Assembly: GCA_021234155.1 (NCBI GenBank)
Contig: JAJEKV010000092.1
Coordinates: 1,872,561 to 1,936,560, forward strand
DNA: 64,000 bases
Reading direction: 5' to 3'
Origin: Isoetes taiwanensis
Lineage: Eukaryota > Streptophyta > Lycopodiopsida > Isoetales > Isoetaceae
Below, piece after piece: positions 44,522 to 56,516 of this stretch (its first letter is position 1; each line of letters starts with the position of its first letter). A program made the translations under genes and the position numbers. The notes under the pieces were generated by a model that was not told where the DNA came from, searched no databases, and saw nothing but the letters and a program-made list of their open reading frames with translations.

Positions 44522-47500
44522 ATGGGGGAATCCCCGGCTCAGCTTCTTGAATTCTCGGTAATGCCGATAGCAAAAGTGCTGATTATGTGCTTGCTCGGCC
44601 TGCTTATGGCCAGCAAATATGTGGACATTTTTCCACTCAAATCTCGAAGGCAGCTCAGTAAGGTATTCCGGCCTCTTTTGTGTTTAACCTAAGCCTTCAT
44701 TATCTCTGTTTTTTTTCTTATTTCATGTCGTTTAGGGATCTTTTTCTTTACCTGCAGATGGTGTTCACTGTATTTCTGCCATGTTTGATATTCACAGAGC
44801 TCGGATCGGCAGTTACATATCAGAAAGTGCTCCAATGGTAAATAAATTTCAATGGAGACTTGCATCTGCTTTAGCAGATCTCTGAAATTTGTGTTCTTTT
44901 GCAGGTGGTTTATTCCAGTTAACGTTGTGATTAGTAACATCTTAGGCTGTGGCTTGGGGTTCATTGTTGCACTTATTATCCGTCCTCCAAAAGAATTTTT
45001 CAAGTTTACAGTCGTCTTTATAGGAATAGGTGCAATTTCCAACTTCTATTGATTCAATTCGATTCAATATCTTTCTGAGTTTTTTATTCTTATTTTATCC
45101 TTTGCTTTAGTGGTCTTCCTTGGATGCTTGATGTGTTGTTACAAGCATTCTGATTGCAAGAATAGACTGAATAATTTAATGTTTCCTGTTATATATATGT
45201 AGGCAATATTGGGAATGTTCCACTTGTACTTCTTGGAGCTATATGTCATGATCCCAAAAATCCTTTTGGTACTCCCGATGAGTGCAATACTGATAGTGTT
45301 GCTTATATATCAATGGGACAATGGGTAACATAATATATTCCCCTTTCCCACTGTTTCATTGTAGAAATATGCATTCTTATGCAAGACTCATGAGATTGTA
45401 TTACCCTACAGGTAGGAGCAGTTGTAGTCTACACATTTGTCTTCCACATGCTGGCACCTCCAAAGAACCATGATGAATCTAGCAATGGTGAATCCATCAA
45501 ATTGGATATGTCCACACCTCTTCTTTCAGCTCCCGATGGAGGCAGTATACAAAGTATTTCTAAGGTGAGTAAGTTTCTTTTCCATCCTATGACATCATGT
45601 TCCATTGAGAGCCTCTTGATGACTACATATCATTATTTGCAAACTCAAAAACCATGGACAACTTTATTATTTAAAAAATGCGTTTATAAATGCATTCTCC
45701 TAATAATAGGCTTATATTAGCTCCATTATGAACAGTCTTTTGTGAATGATCGCGCAACAATAATAGCCACAATAATTATAAAGGTTTTACTCAATGCTAG
45801 CGCATTATTATAATAAAAAATACGATAGTTTAAATGACAAGAAAGTTTTCCATGTGTGGTCACACCAATGTCCTTGTAAATCTAGCAATACAGTTAGTAA
45901 TAGTAGCACTTATGTAGCTAGTAATAGTAGCACTTATGTGCATGAAAAACATTACAATGTAAGGGCAGTTTCCCATGGGATGAAAACCTAGAGGTTTTCT
46001 TGAGGTCAACTGCAAAGCTCAAGCTTAACCATCTCGATTCAGGTTTAGGATCTAAGTCCCAAGCATTGACTATCTCAAGACCTAATTTTAGCAATTTGTG
46101 CCACAGCTCTCAGTTCTTAGGCCTAATTTTAGCAATTTGTGTCAAGAAAGGTCTGTATTTTGATGGGAATGATGCAAGCCTGAGATTGAGTAGACCTTGC
46201 CATGATCTTCAGGTTTCTAGTCCCACGGGAAACCACCTTAAATGTTTGAACATCTGTGGATAAATTATGTACTTCATTGGACCAGCAACTCCCATGGGGA
46301 ACCACCATAGTAAGCATTAACATCTGTTGATAAATTATATAAGACTAGCAACTCCAGGCCAATCCATTTCTATATTTTTGTGATGTAATGGAGTTCTTGG
46401 CATGGTGTGTATTGTATAGGCTAGTATGTATATTTGCTAATGTTGTCGGCATGCTACTTTTCAGTACCGGAGCTGCATGGGAGGCTGTATGGGAGTTGTC
46501 AAAAATATTTTACAACCTCCCGTTATTGCATCAGTAAGTTTCCACTCACTTTGTCATATGTGAAATAGAGATCCTTTCGTTCTTGTCACATCATTATTTA
46601 GTAATATTATTATTAAGAAAAAAAACACCAAAATGCAAAAGGCCCCAGTCAACAAGTACCCATGGGCCTATACATCATTATTATTTAATATAATATTATT
46701 ATTAAGAAAAAAAACACCAAAATGCCAAAAGGCCCCAATCAACAAGTACCCACGGGCCTATACAGAACTTATGCCTCACATGCTAATATTGTTTTCTGTA
46801 TGTACTAAAAGCTAGGATAAGGCTAATGTGTCATACCATAGCTCCAAAATTAGATTAGGCATCTCATAAGTTGGTTTTTGACTCCAAAATTAGACCAAGC
46901 AGCTCATAAGTTGGTATACCATAGCTCCAAAATTAGACTAAGCATCTCATAAGCTCATAAGTTGGTTTTTGAATTGCATGATCAAGCACAATGCATAGAG
47001 AACCACATCCTTTTTTGATGACATATCAAATCGTAAATAGGAAAATTGAAGCCTCAAATCTTCTAAATGCAATTTGCCTAAGTCTAAATGCAAATCGTCC
47101 AAACACGAAGAATCATCTCTAAATTGATTCAATCAAGCATCCCTTTTCCAGGAGATGACGTAGTCTTGAAAAAAGCAAAGGGCATTCTAAAAATTCCTTA
47201 ATAGAATAGAAATAGGGGCATTTAGGCAAACACAAAAGTTTTCTTATGATACATAATTTGTGTTACTTAGTTGACTAAGGGCTTTTTGGTCATTATTAAT
47301 ATTAATATGGCATTTTAATAGTTTTCCCTATTTAAAAACAAATAAACTTGGGCCACAACGATTCTTTTTCGTCTTTCCTTCATGTTGACAACATGGCAAC
47401 TGGGGAGCCCATTCCGCTTCCGGAATGGAAATAGGCAGGCTGGATTCCGCTCAACAGGTGAAGAACAGGTAAAACGGATCAAAATTTCTCTCCTCCCCAG

Positions 47501-48533
47501 TTGCCATGTTGTGGGGGGATGAAACAGGGTCGACGATTCCAGGACCCGCTCCCGGCTGCCGCCGGTCGCGGGACCCCCTGGAATCGTCTCCCCTGTTTCC
47601 ATCCCCCCATACATCATGTTGACAGATTGATGCTTCCCTTTCATGCCCATGGGACCACACATCTCATTAATGAAATTTATAACCTGGAGCAAGTTTTTTT
47701 TTAGGATAACTAATTTTCTTAATTAATGATTAATCACATACATGCCTTTAGACTGTAAGTTAAGTTCCTCTTAATGTTAAAACTCAGACTTCTTCTGGAG
47801 CTGCTCCATCCTTTTGAAGATCATAACTATCTAGATGTTACATTCAATGTACAGATACTTGCATTGATAATTGGGACAATACCGCCCCTGAAGAACGTGC
47901 TCTTCTCAGACAGTGCTCCGTTATATTTCCTCTCAGACGCCTTAAATCTGTTGGGGTATGTCACACTACAAACGCCATGCTTAATTTCTGCTCGAGTTTT
48001 TTAAGCTAACAGGAGGGCTGGGAACTAATAGGGAAGCTATGATACCCTGCATAATGCTTTGTCTGGGAGGCAATCTGATAAAAGGTAAGGTGTAATGGTG
48101 ATGGATTCTGTAATGGGCAGGAATAACTTTTGTAGCATAACAGGTCCAGGACGAACTGGTTTGGGGTTAAAAACCACAGTGGTCATTACCGTGGTTCGGC
48201 TAGCTGTAATACCATTGATAGGCATTGGGGTTGTGAAATGTGCAGACATACTTGGGTTTCTTCCTCCCAACAATAAAATGTTCCGCTTTGTTTTGCTATT
48301 GCAGCACTCTATGCCATCTTCTATCTTAGCAGGTAAATGTAGATCTAATTTCTGTTTTATTCAGGACATGTGTACTGAGTGAATCATGGGCAGGTGCCGT
48401 AACTAGTGTCATAGGATATGCTGAACAGGAAGCATCTGCTATATTATTTTGGGAGCACATTATTGCCATGTTCTCAATGGCAGGGTGGCTTGCCGTCCAC
48501 ATCCAACTTCTGTTCACCTACAACTTTATCTAA
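44522..48533 (+). CDS. PILS: PIN-LIKES (PILS) auxin-carrier family protein, 10 exons
   Basis: Exons 44522-44662, 44758-44837, 44905-45029, 45203-45324, 45412-45564, 46465-46533, 47855-47955, 48032-48084, 48144-48332 and 48394-48533 all have GT-AG junctions. They join without a stop into 390 aa. Hydrophobic helices form N- and C-terminal bundles around a short loop, as in the PIN/PILS membrane transport fold. Diagnostic segments are KVLIMCLLGLLMASKYVDIF, the FLPCLIFTELG helix, GNIGNVPLVLLGAIC, GGEAMIPCIMLCLGGNLIKG, and the QHSMPSSILAG and EASAILFWEH end. PILS proteins sit in the endoplasmic reticulum and limit auxin available for nuclear signalling; that role is known for the family and not shown here. 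The gene appears intact and is the clearest host gene in the window. The paralogue number is not assigned. Confidence 0.93.
46620..46770. repeat. Tandem duplication in PILS intron 6
   Basis: A unit of about 90 bp with AAAAAACACCAAAATGC and CAACAAGTACCCA(T/C)GGGCC occurs twice (46620-46680, 46708-46763). Confidence 0.7.
47381..47634. mobile_element. Fold-back element inside PILS intron 6
   Basis: Two nested inverted repeats lie side by side. ACAACATGGCAACTGGGGAG at 47389-47408 pairs with CTCCCCAGTTGCCATGTTGT at 47493-47512. GGGGGGATGAAACAGGG...GATTCCAGG at 47513-47545 pairs with the complementary arm 47570-47609. CATGTTGACA recurs at both outer edges (47381, 47625). The block is GC-rich compared with the AT-rich intron. 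The short ORFs within it are not genes. Confidence 0.7.
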
Positions 48534-49152
48534 ACAAAATGTGCTCTCCTTTATATCCCCTTCAAAGCATAAACTACAATTCCTTCTCATTTTGACTAGG
48601 ACCAAAGACAACAGCTATCTTAATCTTTCTTTATTTCGTTATAAGCCAAAGGATTAGGAAATGGCATTCTTGTACATGTATATAAAGAATAAAGCTTAAA
48701 ATTTATATTACCAGAAGGACATGTCAAATTTCGGTATATATTCCCCATTTATAGACCATCTTAAGTTTGATGGCTCACTCCAATCGAAAAGTACTATCAA
48801 TCTGGCATTGAACACTTTACCACCAGTGATTGACAAAGAAGGCAGAAAAGGCACGATGAGTAGCTAAAAAGGGAAAACAGATCTGTGAAATGACAGCAGG
48901 TTGAGGTTTGTTGACAATTACAAGCATTTATAGAAGGGCTGACGTTCTAACATTAATGAAGTTTATAGATTTGTTAACCCATAAGATGAACAAAGAAGTG
49001 CCCTCGTTCAAGAGACAAGAGCATGTGCTCAATATGTCAAGACAACCTATATCTTGGAATAGTGGTCAGAATCATTAGATTGTACACTTCATTCAATCAC
49101 CCTCTTTATATAAAGTACAACTAAGGAGAAAATTTCAAATCAAGCTTTCCAA

Positions 49153-49356
49153 CAGGGCTCCAGATTGGGGGGGTTCCTCCCCAGAATTTCCGGTTGAAGT
49201 TGCTAAAATCCGGTTTCTTTAATAGATGCCGGAAAATTTCCGGTCAAAATTTTGTAAAATGCTTGTTAAATCCGGCAAATTAGAGGATATTTTTTGAAAA
49301 ATCCTGGTAAGTAGCAACAAAGCACGGCATTTTGCCAAAATCTAATCTGGAGGCCT
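49153..49356. mobile_element. 204-bp TIR element with 9-bp target duplication
   Basis: GCTTTCCAA at 49144-49152 is repeated at 49357-49365 around an element with inverted ends (CAGGGCTCCAGATT / AATCTGGAGGCCT). A 9-bp duplication is the hallmark of Mutator-like elements. The interior is non-coding and carries several TTCCGG-type repeats. Confidence 0.75.
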
Positions 49357-49561
49357 GCTTTCCAAAGGTAGCTGACACAATATTCAGCTAATAAATGCAT
49401 GGTCAATGACTGTAATTTTAAGCCTCCCTAATAAGCTTCAGAACTATAACAGGCTGAAGAATCAATACGCAAAGACATCTCAGCAATGGCATGGCATGTT
49501 TCTGTTGATATGAATGGGGAAAAGGAATTCCGAAGAAAAACTTGAAAAGCAGATACATACT

Positions 49562-50020
49562 CTAGAGAAGAGATCCCAAGGCGTCTGCAACAAGCTTAAC
49601 TGCAGAAACTTCTTCAATTGAAAACGAACCCTGCCTATCGCTATCCACATCAATCTGGCCGATTATGCTCCCATTCTTCCGAATCAAAACTACCAATTCG
49701 CTCCTTGTAAATCTATTACAGGCAATATAATTGCTAACCTCTTGGACATCACCAACGTTTTGATCCTCATCTTTAGCTACTGCGGTTCCGCAGACGCCAT
49801 GGCCAACCCTAATGCATTGGTGCTCAGTATGCCTCCCTGCGAAAGCTTCAAGAACGAGCTCTTCCGAGCTGTGCAGCATGTAAAGGTAAACAGAGGTGTA
49901 AGGCGCTCCATATCCATGGATTAAATCTGCTGCCGCTTGCACAAGTGTGCTACGCCGATCTTCCAGAGCACAAGCTGCAGCTTGCTCCTTGAGCTCAGCC
50001 GCGATCCTTTCCCCGTCCAT
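49562..50020 (-). CDS. GAF-domain protein, free methionine-(R)-sulfoxide reductase-like
   Basis: This is an intact single-exon frame of 152 aa starting MDGERIAAELKEQAAACALE. One GAF domain fills residues about 30-150. QCIRVGHGVCGTAVAKDEDQ, then DVQEVSNYIACNRFTRSELV and IIGQIDVDSD reproduce the free-Met-R-sulfoxide reductase core. All three expected Cys positions are present (HQC, GVCG, IAC), although the first two are two residues closer than in the E. coli enzyme. It would reduce free methionine sulfoxide, or be a non-catalytic GAF relative. The sequence is more bacterial-like than typical plant GAF domains, and the gene has no intron. A bacterial or algal origin is possible but unproven. 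Neighbours are PILS (same side, opposite strand) and repeats. Confidence 0.75.
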   Translation of the reverse strand: MDGERIAAELKEQAAACALEDRRSTLVQAAADLIHGYGAPYTSVYLYMLHSSEELVLEAFAGRHTEHQCIRVGHGVCGTAVAKDEDQNVGDVQEVSNYIACNRFTRSELVVLIRKNGSIIGQIDVDSDRQGSFSIEEVSAVKLVADALGSLL

Positions 50021-50329
50021 AATCTACACCATTCCTAGGGCTCATCTTTTGGGAAGTATTATTTTGCAGCAGCCGAAAATCTCCTAATATTTTTCCAGTC
50101 ACATATATCATGATCATCTATGTTGCAAGATTCGATTCCCTGGATTCCATCACCGAGGCATCAATCATGGCCATTCATCGCTTTGCAATCGATCCTTACC
50201 ATCCATTCTTTTTATAGCAAGGCGCTGCCTTGCCCTGCCTTCCACCACTACCGACATGCTTGTAGACTGAAGCAAGGGCAGGTCAATGCTCATGGCGTTT
50301 AGGCATCCCAGTCAAGAAAAGGCCAAGAA

Positions 50330-50490
50330 AATGCAACGGACCTATGGGAGACCGCTTGAGTGGATCTTGGTGTCGCGTTCCCGAGACACCGGCATAAATG
50401 GGTAAAAGCGACTATTTATAAACATCTAGATGGTTTTGCCTAGTTGGTTAAGAGCATGTCGGTTATGAACGTTACATTTGGTATCAGAGC
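50330..50490 (+). mobile_element. LTR fragment plus primer-binding site
   Basis: The stretch 'ggagaccgcttgag...gtcgcgttcccgagac...gcatgtcggtta...aacgttaca' ends just before TGGTATCAGAGC (50479-50490). The same LTR sequence recurs as forward and inverted fragments at 57264-57690. A 22-base T run follows at 50511-50531. Bases 50540-51750 contain no supported gene. Confidence 0.7.
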
Positions 50491-50900
50491 AGGGCTCAAG
50501 TTCGAGTCCTTTTTTTTTTTTTTTTTTTTTTGAGCGTAAGAGTATACTTGTATTAATACAAGAAACTTATCGCGGCGGCCACCGCCGCGAACGTTTCTCT
50601 CGTTCTTAACCTGTTCAATTGGATCTATTATAACGTCCTAACGGTCACAAATTCCCCGCCAAGCAACTAACTTTTGGACCACATTTTGACCCTATGCTAG
50701 AAGGCTTAGAGCTATGTTGAATTGGAAATAACTTGGTTCCTAGGTCGTGAACGTTTCTCTTTCCAATCCTCATGCCCTTACTTAAATAAAGGCTGAAGAT
50801 TGCGCTTGGATCATGTGTCAATCTAAGACCGTGCGTGGTTTGAACCCGCGCTATTGCCTTGCATTCCTGAGCACATGCGATACATGGATGCTGTGGTCGA

Positions 50901-50983
50901 CAACCATGAGATTCCCACTATTAAGGATAAATGTGAAAGTCCACAACCATGAGATTCCCACTATTAAGGATAAATGTGAAAGT
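50901..50983. repeat. Tandem duplication of about 42 bp
   Basis: CAACCATGAGATTCCCACTA with TTAAGGATAAATGTGAAAGT occurs at 50901-50940 and 50944-50983. Confidence 0.8.
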
Positions 50984-51754
50984 ATGAACCAAAAGTATTT
51001 TAAGGTGCAACAACATGCTATTGAGTAAGCTAAGGCCAATGTGAAAAGCACATTGAACATGTGAACAAATTCAAGAAGAGCTCCATATTTCATTGAATTT
51101 ATTAGGGTGCTTAGCAAGAGCCCAAGCGTTTTTTTTTTTCCCTATTATATATTCATTTGTATCATTGTTTGTAGTTGTTACATTTTTCTGTTTCTGAGAC
51201 ACGGCCTGCTATCGTCTCTGCAATAGGCCAGATAGAAAAGAAGGACGCACCATTTTGCTACATCGTTGTTAAAAATTGGCCAAGTTTAGATGAGTGTACC
51301 ATTTTGCTATAGTGTTGTAGATTTAATATACCCTACACGTAAGTTGATAATTAGAAAGTCAACATTATCTCACGAGAATATGAATTTATAGTGTGACATG
51401 TTTATCAAAGGTTGTCTACAAATATTTGCACCTAGGCTATCCTATCTTGTTACAATATATATTGTGCCAAGAACTTCTTTGCGTTAAACATTTAGGCATC
51501 ATTTATTGCTATCAAAACTAAAGCTAGGAATTAGCTAGCACTTATGTAGCTCCAAGTTCAGTTTCCACAAATAGTGCACTTAACAAATTTGTTAAGGTAA
51601 ATAGTGTGAGTTCGGATGACAGCGTCAAACCGTCTACTGCTCTTTTTTTTCTTTGAGATTCCGTAAGATCGTTGAATTTGCCAAAAGACATTTAACATTA
51701 ATGTATAGTACGTTAGAGGACGTACGATACGCGTATCATACACTAAGTACGTGA

Positions 51755-53565
51755 CTACACTGAGTCGTAGGCCTTTCTGAAGTCCATTTTGATAAGGACA
51801 CAATTTTGCTTTGAGGCATGATACCAATGCAATCCTTCTCTAGCTGCCAGGTAATTATCCAGAATGTTTCTTCCAGGTAGAAACGCAGATTGCTCCTTCC
51901 CGATTACTCTATTGAGAATAGGCTTTAGACGGTTAGCAATCATAACAACTTTATACAGTACATTGGTGAGAGCAATGGGTCGCCACTCCCCAATGTCTTG
52001 AGGTCTGGAGATCTTTGGGACTAAAGTAATGAATCCAACAGCAAGAGATAGGTGTAAAGAACCTGAGATCCAAGCCCCCCGCACTGCTTGGGTGAAGTCA
52101 TGGCCCAACACATCCCAGAATTCTAGAAAGAACTCCGGAGGAAAGCCATCTGGTCCCGGAGATTTTCCTGCTGCCAGGGAACCAAGGGTTTTGTGAATCT
52201 CATCCCCCTCAGGAATGCGAAGCAGGAGTTGGTTTTCTTCCTGAGTGACACCATCCCTCCAGTCAATTTTGCTCATCCAATCAGCTAGATTGGGATGGAA
52301 TGAGGAGGGGAGGGGTTCCTCCTGGAATTGGTTCTCAAAGCTTCTGCTGATGAAGGATGAGATCTCTAGAGGATCCTCCAATGTTTTCCGATTATTATCT
52401 CTAATTGACGAAATACTGTTACCTGCTAGTCTAGCCCCGGCCATTCTGAAGAAGCATTTCGAGTTTTCATGGTCCATCTCAGCATACCATTTAGTTTTGG
52501 AGCGAATCGCCGCCCCTCTGGCTTCTACTTCCTCAATCGCCTTAGCTTTCCCTTCAAATTCTTCCTCCAATTGCTGCATGTCAATATTATGGGGGTGTGC
52601 CAGCAACTCCTGCTTAATTAGTCTCAACTGGTTATAGATCTCATTCTTTTCTCTTTTAAATTCCATAGCTCGATTCCTGCCCCACTTTTTGGCCCAGTCC
52701 TTCATTAAACAGAGCTTTTTTACCCAAGCTTTCATACTCGGGTAGTTTTCAACATTATTAAGAGAGGACACAAACTGTCTGAAGGGTTTGCAAAATGCCT
52801 CTTTCCCCAACCAGGATGTGTTGAATTTAAAAGGCACATTTCAGTCTTCCTAGCTGTAGGAATACTTTCGAATATCAAACTTTGAGGAACATGATTAGAG
52901 TGTGAGAAGGCCAGCTCCCCTTCAACGTAGCATTTATCCATGAAACAGGCACATTTATTAGCTATGTAGAATCTGTCTAATAAGCAAAATACCCGGGCCT
53001 GACCCTTTTGCTTATTCGACCATGAGAACGCAGCATTAGAGGGCGCCAACATTATTTAGCAGAGAGTTCCAAGTGGAGTCCTCAGCATCTGACAAATTTC
53101 TGTGCAATCCAATCTTCTGATCCCATACATCAGTCATGTTCAGATCCCCCCCCAAGGATCCAATTATCAATAAGATCCACCTGTTGATTAATCCAACATT
53201 CAATTTCTTCCCACATAATAGATCTTTCTACAGGCTTATTGGAAGCGTATATGTTGATCATTCCCCATTTACACTCAAGCCTTCAAACATGACTGCCTGC
53301 CAGCGCCCATTTCTACCTGCATATTGAGAATGTTGCGCAAGTCCTTTCCAAAGAATACAGGTGCCCCCTTTGGTTCCCCTGGCCGCACAACTGAAGGAAG
53401 TGTAATCGTTTCCTACCCACTTTCCAATTGATCTTGCCTCAAAATCCGGTAAACGATGCTCCTGTATGAGCACAATGTCTGCTTTCATGGATCGAATAGC
53501 AGTAGTACCCTACCGCGCTTTAGAACACCTTTTATTCCATGAAGATTCCAAGAGACAATTTTCAT
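51755..53565 (-). pseudogene. L1-type LINE ORF2, 3' part missing
   Basis: The endonuclease starts at 53565 (MKIVSWNLHGIKGVLKRG) and is broken by frame changes (pieces 53488-53258, 53052-52732). The reverse transcriptase frame 52837-51755 holds KSPGPDGFPPEFFLEF, GEWRPIALTNVLYKV, NQSAFLP-type KEQSAFLPGRNILDN and LIKMDFRKAYDSV, then ends. Everything after that point, including YADD and the zf-RVT domain, is absent. It shares the plan of the LINE at 22947 but is a different, older family. Loss of the 3' half is unusual, because LINE truncation normally removes the 5' end. Confidence 0.85.
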
Positions 53566-53734
53566 GGAGAAATGTTCAGTACTGACATTGCACAACCGTG
53601 CCATTCTTCAATTAATAAGTACCAAATCTTTTGATCTGACCATGGGTCTGGTCTTCCAAGACCTCCTATTCGACCAACTAAGCGAATGTAAGATATACTC
53701 CTCACTGGATAAGGAACATTAGGCCTCCCACCCA

Positions 53735-54010
53735 AGTACCTCGGCCAGATGTAACAACCCTCATTATTTTGTATCATTCTCCAATAGTGATAAAACCACA
53801 TATGCCAAAAGGCGTTGGCTTGTACCATTGCCCCATCACTCAATACTGGATAGCATCAATATAAAATCTTATAATCCCTTGGACCCAAGTACCACGGCCA
53901 AATGTGGCAACCTTCATTATTCTGTACCATTCTCCGATAGTGATTAAACCACATGTGCCAAAAGCCGTTGGCTTGTACCATCACCCTTTCACCCAATACT
54001 AGACAGCAAC
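53735..54010. repeat. Tandem duplication of about 135 bp, between the LINE ORFs
   Basis: Two diverged units contain AAGTACC(T/A)CGGCCA, CCACAT(A/G)TGCCAAAAG and CGTTGGCTTGTACCAT, at 53733-53840 and 53885-53995. Shorter duplications follow at 54085-54135 and 54367-54470 (AGGAGGTA(T/C)CAATGTCTACT). They form a repeat-rich insertion between ORF1 and ORF2. No gene is supported for 53566-54936. Confidence 0.7.
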
Positions 54011-54936
54011 AATATAAAATCTTGTAATCCCTTGGTCCAAGGGACCCACTGAATCTAGCATGCCCAAGCCTCTGTGTTGAGGGGGTCACATCCTTTTTAG
54101 CATGCCAAAGGTTCACATCCTTTTTAACATGCCAAAGATTTCCAAGGGGTCCACCCAGTGATGGCCATAAAAATGTCTTTTTGGGGATTTTTAACCTTGC
54201 AAGTCTGCTCTTGAGTGATTCTAGTTCACATTCGTCCAAACTGCCATTTCTTAGTGTAGACAATCTTTCTTGTCCCTATAGATGGGTATTGAAAATCTAT
54301 CCCTCCAATGATTTAGTGCACAACCATTTATGCAACCCATTCTTTGTAAACAACAAGTATCCAAGGAGGTATCAATGTCTACTGCAATACTTCTCCAAAT
54401 CCGGTACCATTTCACAGCCCCAAGGAGGTACCAATGTCTACTGCAATACTTCTCCAAATCCGATACACCCATAACCACCCCAATATTTGTGTTCCCAGTG
54501 ACATGTGGGGGGTAAGGATCTGGGTTTAGAATGCAAGTGCAACTTGTTTTTTTCTTTGTACATACGTGAGACCGAGATAGATGTAACTATAAATTCCGCA
54601 ACTACTATTGTAATATGTAGGTTTACAAAATGTTGATGTGGTCAACCGACCATCATGAAAATAGGTCGGCCCCATCATTCAGCAAAGCCGCTTAGGGACA
54701 AAGCCCAAACAAAAAGGAACACAAAAGTTGGCAGAGAGGCCAATACCTTGTGCCGGTTGCTACACCCGGCTACATCCCCATCAGTTGTGTCAACCCATTT
54801 CAATACAGAGGAGCTGGTTGCTTTGAAACACCAAGCCAATCCAACATTACCACTTGCCTTACTCAGTACCTTACTCTTTTCCAGAATTTTTTCTCTCATT
54901 TGAGGCCTCATCCAGACAGTTGGGCCCAGCATTGTA

Positions 54937-56516
54937 TTAAACTGCTTTGGATCCTTCCATCTTTGCATGGTCATGGAAGATCTTTGCTACTGCTGCTTCA
55001 AAGACATACTTGTTTGGTTTCTTACCAATGCCTTTCTTTTTCTTTTTATGATCATTAACCACATATGCATTGAGAGTCTCCTTGCCCTCCGGAACCGTTT
55101 GAGGAGGCACCTGTTCAGGGGCAGCTACAGAGCTTGGATCAACAGCCATGACGCCAGGTTCATCAGCTTGCTCCCCTTTTGCCTCATGGAACTCATGTAA
55201 CTCATCAGCTACCTTTGCAGCAGCCTCAAATCGATCTTGCAGGAAGAGAACCTTCTGTAATTGATCTCCTTTAGGGGATAAAGTTGGGCTTAGTATGGAT
55301 ACCTGCAGGATATTAGCCCTTGAGCTGCAGTCTGCAGTAGGTCCCAATGCTGGATGGGAGACTGTGGGTGGTGGTAGCAGCTCTAGCCTTGCTGGGATAA
55401 GGGGCTGCTGGTCTACACCTTTAGGCGGCAGATCTATCTTTATCTCATAGATAGCACCAGCATCTAGATTTCTTTTTATGGGTTCTTGTGATAGCCCCTC
55501 ATTTAATGGAATAAGAGATAGTTGATCTACAGCAGCATCAGGCAGCATCCCAAACTCAGATATAGCACTGGTTACCTTGAGGGGATTCGCTTCCTCGATA
55601 AGATTGTCAGGAGAGGAGCCCTTGGGCAGATCAGAGGCCACACACTGGTTTCCGATGTTGGAGGAGCTACCTCTATACCTGCGAGATATTTTGACAAAGC
55701 CCTCTTCATCAGAGATCACAGCCACTGATTTCCCCTTTGGATCTGCATTCAGCGCAGCATTAGGCACACAAAGAGGACCTGCATGAACCAACGCACCACA
55801 GTAGTGGCACGGCAAAGGGAGGCCAGAAACTAGAAGCTTGAATTCGATCCTCTCATTATCAAAGCCTTTAAAGAACAAAGATTGAGGGATGGAATTGAAT
55901 ATATTGACTGAGACACAGATTTTAGGGGCATCATCAGTACAGCCACCCATGGAGACGAACTCGCCTAAAGGGAGACAATGATCTTGAAAGCTTTCTCAGT
56001 CCAAAACTCAGAGCTGAGATTAGAGAGAGAGATCCATATAGGATAAAATAGAGCATCCGGGTTTGTAGGGTCAAATCTTGGCCGCCATCTCTGAAACAAA
56101 ACCTGTCCATTCAAGCAAGTGATCACCCCTTTTTTGAAGATGAAATATGCATCTCTATCAGATGCGAAGGAGACAAGAGCATAAAGGTTGCCCAAAGGCA
56201 GCACCCTGAGTTAATTCTGACCTCGAGAAAGACGCTGCAACACTTTTTTAACTTCTGCCAAAGAGGGATTTCCCCTGATAATCTTGGCTATTAGCCCAAG
56301 ATTGTTAAGGTGGCGAGGTCTGTAGAGCTCCAGGGTTATAAAGCCTGCCAAGAAATCGGAATAGAGCATGAACTTGGCAAGAGGAGGACGATCTGAACCC
56401 AAGTATGATGTCTTGAGTTCGATGGCAGATGCAAGAGGGTCCTCTGTAGGACCAGATTGTTCTCCAACAAAGAAGATGTCAGGAAAACTGCTTTCATCGA
56501 CCAAGAAGGCCCACAA
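54937..56516 (-). pseudogene. L1-type LINE ORF1 (DUF4283, zinc knuckle)
   Basis: Three consecutive minus-strand pieces, 56516-56211, 56204-55965 and 55950-54937, are separated by single stops or frame changes. VLPLGNLYALVSFASDRDAY and GQVLFQRWRPRFDP belong to a DUF4283 domain. LPLPCHYCGALVHAGPLC is a CCHC zinc knuckle (C-x2-C-x4-H-x4-C). The remaining 250 codons are low-complexity linker ending near FHDHAKMEGSKAV. It encodes the RNA-binding partner of the ORF2 remnant at 51755-53565. The element's 5' end is probably near 56900. Confidence 0.75.

Noticed and set aside
47315-47692. Minus-strand ORF in PILS intron 6
   Set aside because: It lies entirely in the GC-rich fold-back element and has no domain.
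50479-50530. tRNA gene suggested by TGGTATCAGAGC and TTCGAGTCC
   Set aside because: It is a retrotransposon primer-binding site followed by a T run; no cloverleaf can be drawn.
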